A stretch of 64,000 nucleotides of DNA. Origin: Oikopleura dioica. Its lineage: Eukaryota; Chordata; Appendicularia; Copelata; Oikopleuridae. Both the position numbers and the translations under genes were made by a program. Shown piece by piece: positions 59,428 to 64,000 of this stretch. The notes beneath the pieces were generated by a model. The model worked only from the letters and a program-made list of their open reading frames with translations, was not told the DNA's origin and did no database searches. Within the stretch, counting starts at the first letter, position 1. Each line of letters starts with the position of its first letter. Location: NCBI GenBank assembly GCA_907165135.1, contig OU015566.1, forward strand, positions 932,501 through 996,500, given 5' to 3'.

Positions 59428-59706
59428 TTAGAACCTTTCAAATTCTTTCAAAAATGTATCCGCTGTTCTTTTGACTGAGGTATAATTATCCAATTCGCGG
59501 ACATATTTTGCTAAGCAGCCTTGAAGATAACTCAAAGGGCCCTCAAGATAATCCGTTGTCGACAAAAAACGTGCTCGGTATGTATTTCCTGTATGATCCC
59601 AGTTTTTAAGAAGACAAGATCTTTTTTTTCGACCGGTCAGCGATTTTGAATCAATTGATCTTTGCCTCGACTTGAAAATCGAGTTCTCGCTAAATTTTAA
59701 GAGCAT
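59428..59706 (-). CDS. Hypothetical 92-residue protein
   Basis: ATG 59706 opens MLLKFSENSIFKSRQRSIDS..., basic and hydrophilic, with KNWDHTGNTYRARFL and a helical end (LDNYTSVKRTADTFLKEFER) before the stop. No intron is needed. It is divergent from the membrane-protein gene that starts 70 bases away, so they may share a promoter. Not recognised. Confidence 0.5.
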   Translation of the reverse strand: MLLKFSENSIFKSRQRSIDSKSLTGRKKRSCLLKNWDHTGNTYRARFLSTTDYLEGPLSYLQGCLAKYVRELDNYTSVKRTADTFLKEFERF

Positions 59707-59775
59707 GCAAATAGCAAGAATAGTAAATAGTAAGAATTTTCAGCGCTCGTAGTTTTGAGTTTTTTTTTCCAAGAG

Positions 59776-60753
59776 ATGGAAATTGAAAACGAAAATGATT
59801 TTTATAATTTCACCGCTGCGCCAGCCCGGTTTCGGCCCGGTGAAGATGGTTCTTCAGTTTCAGAGGCGTGTAAAGATGCTTATGCGAGAATTTCTATTGA
59901 CAATTGGACGCTTGTTTGGATTATTTTTGGAGTAATCGTTGTCATGATGCTGATGCCTTGTGAGACAAAAAGACGACGGTGCCAAGATGATAGACAAACT
60001 TGCAATTTCAAGAAATTATGGTTTTTAAGTAAATCTGTCATGAACATGCTTTGGCTTTTATCAGAACTGCTAAGCATTACTTGCGCATTTTATGTGATGT
60101 TCCCTCCAAGTAGCGAGGAGGAATGGCTGAAGCATTTACGAGAAAAAGGATCCAAAAATAAGGATAATTTATTAATAATAAATTTGAGCCCCATTATTGA
60201 TCCTTAATTAGTTGGTCTTGGATGGTTTTGCTTAAGTTTATCAAATAAATTAAATATTAATAAAATTATCTTTAGTAATTGCCACTTCATCTGTTTTTAT
60301 TATACATGCTCTCATGAAATACCGATTTTCGTCAACAAATGAGACTGAGGGAGTAGAAAACTCATCTTTTGTAAATCAAGCTGTCGTAACTTCATTTGAT
60401 GAGGATGAACCATCCACAACTAGAGTCAATATTCAAGATGCAGAAAGCAATGATAAGCCTCCTGGAATGAGCATCTTTAGAATGCATTTTATAAAAAATG
60501 GACCTTAGCTTATGATGACATAATCGACTCAAAAGAAGAAAGTCCAGAAAATAATCGGGAAAATACTTCAACCGATGCCATCGAAGAACCAAGAATAAAA
60601 GAAAACACTCAAGCCAGACCAAAAAGAAAGAAAATTTACGGGGTCAAAGGTGCCCTTATTTTCGTTTCGGTTTTGAATCTGATTAGTGCATTTGTCTATC
60701 TTGGTCTGTACTCGAAAGCACTAGTTCAATGCAAAGACTCATTAAATATATAG
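59776..60753 (+). CDS. Four-helix membrane protein with PPxY motif
   Basis: Exons: 59776-60109, 60276-60464, 60509-60753; total 768 bases, 255 residues, phases consistent. Membrane segments: TLVWIIFGVIVVMMLM, MLWLLSELLSITCAFYVMF, a third near IIATSSVFIIHALM across the first intron, and GALIFVSVLNLISAFVYLGL near the C-terminus. Between segments three and four lies an acidic loop with PPAYDDI, a WW-domain docking motif. That motif is created only by splicing out 60465-60508, which begins GA and ends AG. MARVEL or tetraspan-like topology is possible; the family is not recognised. The first donor (60110) is my best choice, not certain. Confidence 0.65.
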
Positions 60754-60915
60754 TCGTGTACGGGTCAAAAAGGATGTTTGCAATTTTTCCTGAATTCAAG
60801 CCTATTTTTATCAGCTGCAAGTTTTCATGCAGCTCAGTTGGCGCCCTAGAGCGCTCTTTTTAAAGGTGAAGACCAGCGAATATTTTCGAAACAAAATTTT
60901 TAGAAACAAAAAGGA

Positions 60916-61956
60916 ATGGTAAGTTTTTCAGATCTTTGAGAATGAACATTATGATTTTTCTTATAGAAAATTGCCCTCTTCGGAATTGCGACAGCAAATC
61001 ATGTGTTGAATTCAAGCCAAATTTCGAGAAAACTCCTCGGCTCCTGGAGCGAATTTCTTTTTCAAAACGTTGCAAATGTTCGACAAAAACGCGAGGGAGA
61101 CGAATCAAGCCGTGGATTTCGAGAGCTAGCGGGTATGATGCTTTTTCTTCAGGGAGCGGCATCGAATGATGAAGAAGGGCTTCAAGAGCTAGAGGATTTG
61201 TATACGAATTATGGATGCTATTGCTGGATAAACGGGCCAGATGAGGGTGTTATTGGGGGTGGAAAGGTTTGATGAGGCAATTAAGGGTTGAACCACAGTT
61301 TAAAAATCATTTTCTAGCCAAAAGACATGGTCGATCATCACTGCAAGGAGCTCTACCGATGCTACAAATGCGTCCTCAACGACTACGAAGCCAACTACAC
61401 AGATGTGCACTACAATGTCGAGCTCAACGAGGAAGACGGAATCCGCTCACTAGATTGCAAAGTCAACTCGAAACAAGATGCAGAAAACCTGTGCGAATGT
61501 GACAAAAGATTCGCGATGAATATTGCCAGAGCAAAACAGGTCCGTATTAAAAAAAATGAGCGAAAATGTGATTTTCAGGATTGCTTGAATGCCAAGCCGG
61601 AAAGTCATCTGTTCGGGGACCACTGTATGGATCCTACTTTTCGAACAGTCTCTGGTGGCGGCGAATTCGAGCCGAATTTGCAGTGCGATAAACAGTTTCA
61701 TGGACATGAGAAAGATCATTGCTGCGGTATCTACCCAAATCGGTAATTGAATTCGACCTCGACAGTCTGTTTCAGTAAAAAATTTAGGTACCCTTACGAC
61801 ATCAATTTCAACGAGTGCTGCCGATCCCAGGTCATGACTGATTCTCTCACTCAAGTCGAGTTATTTACAGTCGTTCCCGTCGGCATGTGCGAGCCTCGTG
61901 GAGGAGAAACTGTCATTTCCGAGAAAGGAAATCCTCACAATTATCTTTCTGTCTGA
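60916..61956 (+). CDS. Secreted phospholipase A2-like protein, catalytic pair missing
   Basis: Five coding exons: 60916-60918 (the ATG alone), 60967-61266, 61318-61539, 61579-61742, 61788-61956. Signal peptide MKIALFGIATANHVLNSS. The domain shows LYTNYGCYCWINGPDEG, like the calcium loop of secreted PLA2, then DMVDHHCKELYRCY, where the family has D..D.CC..HD.CY. The catalytic His-Asp pair is thus Leu-Tyr and one Cys is His, so enzyme activity is not expected. The C-terminus carries DHCCGIYPNRYPYD...ECC, a Cys module found in other secreted animal proteins. A structural role, as in otoconins, is plausible. The intron directly after the start codon is unusual but in phase. Confidence 0.85.
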
Positions 61957-62014
61957 AACAAAAATTAACGAAACTGTAAATAAAGCATTGATTTTTATTA
62001 GAAAGAGATTTGGT

Positions 62015-64000
62015 TTATTCTAGAAGAGTCATCGACTCGCTTTTGATATTTTCAACAGTTTTGTGTTTAAATTCCTCCGGAAGTTGGTCAATTCCATCTT
62101 TGAAGTAAACAGTCAGGTATTTCGGTGCATCTTCTTTTTTCGTAAAATAACTCACTAAATTTTCAAAAAAGAAATTATCAGAAAATCAGCAAACCTGAAG
62201 TGGAAATGATCAGAAAGCCCAAAAGCGCATAAATTCCAAAAGCATAAGTTGATGGCTCGAGCAAAGCTTGCTGCCAATAAGGAGAAGGCTCAATGTTATC
62301 AATAAAAGTTTCATTTTGGCAGTAGAGGGCGAGATTCGAAGCGTCAATTGATGAATTGAAGGATCGGTTGGTAAACATGTTCGATTCGTAAGTCGTTGTT
62401 GTTGGAAAGATTTTCCTTGGAAATGAGATGGAAGATGCGAAAATGACTATTCAAACCTCAGGATCACAATAGACAGTGGAAATAGCGGGGCAAAGCATCC
62501 AGCGATTATTCCTTTTCTGTTCACAAAGGGAGCAAACATCCCAGTCAAGACGGTTCCGAAATAAGGGGCTCCCAAGTTTGTCGTTGTCATGAACAAAATA
62601 CCAAGAAGCGTGCCGGGGTTGAAGGACATGCTGATTGATAAGAGACAGGTAAGGATGCCGGTGAAGAGCATGATGATTCGGCAATAAGTGACGTCGGTGT
62701 ATTTTGTTCCAAAGATGGACTTGACTGAAGGGAGCATGACCAAAGAGGCACCAGATAAAAATGAAGAGAATGAGCTCAAAGTTGCGCTAAAGATAGCAAC
62801 GAGGAATAATCCCTGACCAATATTTTGAATTTTACTCCTTTAATTTTTCTTCAAATGAACTATTTCTAGAATTATCTATAAATTTGGGAACCATAATTTC
62901 TCTTTATTTTTCTGAAATTGATATTATCGGTTTTCAGCAATTATGACAAACATTAAAAATTTGTTTGAACTTCTCCCAATACAATCCGAATTTTACTGAT
63001 TAATCAACCTATTTACTTCTGTGAAAATATTTCCTGAAAGCCGTGAGTATTCCTGAACATATCAATAATTAGCGTTGGGACAATCTGGTCCGGTCGAATT
63101 GGAATCTCGCAGAGCGCATCTCTTCCATCATAAAATGCCAAAGTAGCGACGCCGATAAAAACCGCCATCATTAGAAAAAGACTGATGCAGAATCCGCCGA
63201 TCGCCATCGCAATTCTCCCATCTTTCATGTTCTTGCACATATTGAATCGCTAAAAAATAAGTAGAGAGTCGATTAACTGATTGTATTTTACCTGTGCCAT
63301 CGCTTGTTGAAGAGGCAGTGTGATAAGAGCATCGATGAGAAGTCGGAAAACGATGATCAACGGGGCGCTTCTGTATGTCAAATCGAAGTGTTCCTTCGAT
63401 TCAAGCCAGGCTGAGAACATTGTATTGCATTTTGTTCTTTCGCAAACTTCGGTGATTTTCGAGAAGCCAATGGTTGTAGCCAGCTTGATGGTGATGACCA
63501 AAGTAGCGCCGATCAGGGCAAATCCATTTATGACATCAGCTTTTTTTGGATTCAAATTTATTCGTTTTCTTTTAATGATATAATATAAAAATCAACCCTT
63601 TCCCATGATGACAGCATTCATGCCTCCAAGATAAGTATAAATGATACAAATGACTGTCATAGAAATAATCACCAAAAACAAAACCATATTCGATTGCGGA
63701 TCCAAGTCAAACGCGTCATCCAACACCGCCTTGATCGCGTAAGACGGCGAAAGAATCGCAGCAGAGACGAAGAATCCCCAAGAAAGAAGTGAAGAAACCA
63801 GGCATATTTTTGAGATGTCTTCTCCGAATCGAATTTTTACGTAGTCAAAGACGGAGTCGGAACGAGTTCGGTAGAAGACGGGGTGGATTGTGTAGCAGCC
63901 AAAGGCGACTTAAATTCAAGTAAAAAGCAGTTTCATTAATATTGAATACTTACTGATAATAGGTACAGTAATCGCATTCCACAGCTGAGCCGTTCCATAC
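62015..64000 (-). CDS. Sodium/solute symporter (SLC5 family), 3' part, runs off right edge
   Basis: The minus strand encodes multiple membrane helices of the SSF fold. From the right edge: YGTAQLWNAITVPII, then IAFGCYTIHPVFYRTRSDSV...YVKIRFGE (as in SLC5 helix 3 and its loop), YTYLGGMNAVIMGKG, VINGFALIGATLVIT, LCEIPIRPDQIVPTLIIDMF, then SSFSSFLSGASLVMLPSVKS (the LSS..SG..S sodium-site helix) and NLGAPYFGTVLTGMF...NRKGIIAG. It ends in a short cytoplasmic tail (EFKHKTVENIKSESMTLLE), stop at 62015-62017. Substrate cannot be told. About six exons are visible; the N-terminal helices lie outside. Convergent with the phospholipase-like gene, 60 bases apart. Confidence 0.88.

Overview
The window is animal DNA, most likely from a larvacean (appendicularian) tunicate. 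Coding exons are short and split by mostly 30-60 base introns. Most introns are GT-AG, one clear intron is GC-AG, and at least three must be read as GA-AG; G*-AG introns of this kind are known from Oikopleura. The gene set is metazoan: cGMP-dependent protein kinase, T-box factor, neuronal calcium sensor, C1q/collagen proteins, C-type lectin/EGF proteins, a phospholipase A2-like protein and a sodium/solute symporter. One lectin protein has a Cys-rich N-terminal block ending in a CPC...GC..C pattern that I associate with larvacean secreted proteins (from memory, not checked). Species and scaffold are unknown. No bacterial, plasmid, CRISPR, rRNA or convincing tRNA signal was seen.

Layout. 0-0.2 kb: 5' end of an unknown minus-strand gene. 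3.5-8.1 kb: PKG gene whose probable 5' intron holds a 450-base TTGGG array. 8.2-13.5 kb: tandem pair of lectin/EGF genes. 14.0-16.5 kb: minus-strand coiled-coil gene whose last exon was partly copied in the same duplication. 16.5-27.4 kb: gene-poor and rich in small inverted-repeat elements, with two small candidate genes. 27.4-31.3 kb: tandem pair of minus-strand C1q/collagen genes. 31.7-33.0 kb: T-box gene. 33.1-34.6 kb: two small minus-strand genes, one of them a candidate secreted peptide precursor. 34.9-36.3 kb: nested AGCTGAGC-rich element. 36.4-38.0 kb: Thr-rich secreted protein. 39.7-41.5 kb: secreted Cys-rich protein and an NAD(P)-binding protein, convergent. 44.4-46.4 kb: casein kinase 1-like gene and a small unknown gene. 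49.9 kb: single-exon gene with a strong core promoter. 51.3-53.7 kb: NCS-1. 55.9-57.5 kb: Thr-rich membrane-anchored protein broken by a transposon. 57.6-60.8 kb: small genes and a four-helix membrane protein. 60.9-62.0 kb: phospholipase A2-like gene. 62.0-64.0 kb: 3' part of an SLC5-type symporter that runs off the right edge.

No operon-like cooperation is evident, but many products are secreted or cell-surface proteins. The main themes are invasion by non-autonomous inverted-repeat elements, in two cases directly into coding exons with 8-base target duplications, and non-canonical splicing. Removing an element plus one target copy restores an open frame in both disrupted exons. Exon boundaries were read by eye from splice signals and reading-frame phase. 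Expression and homology searches were not possible.
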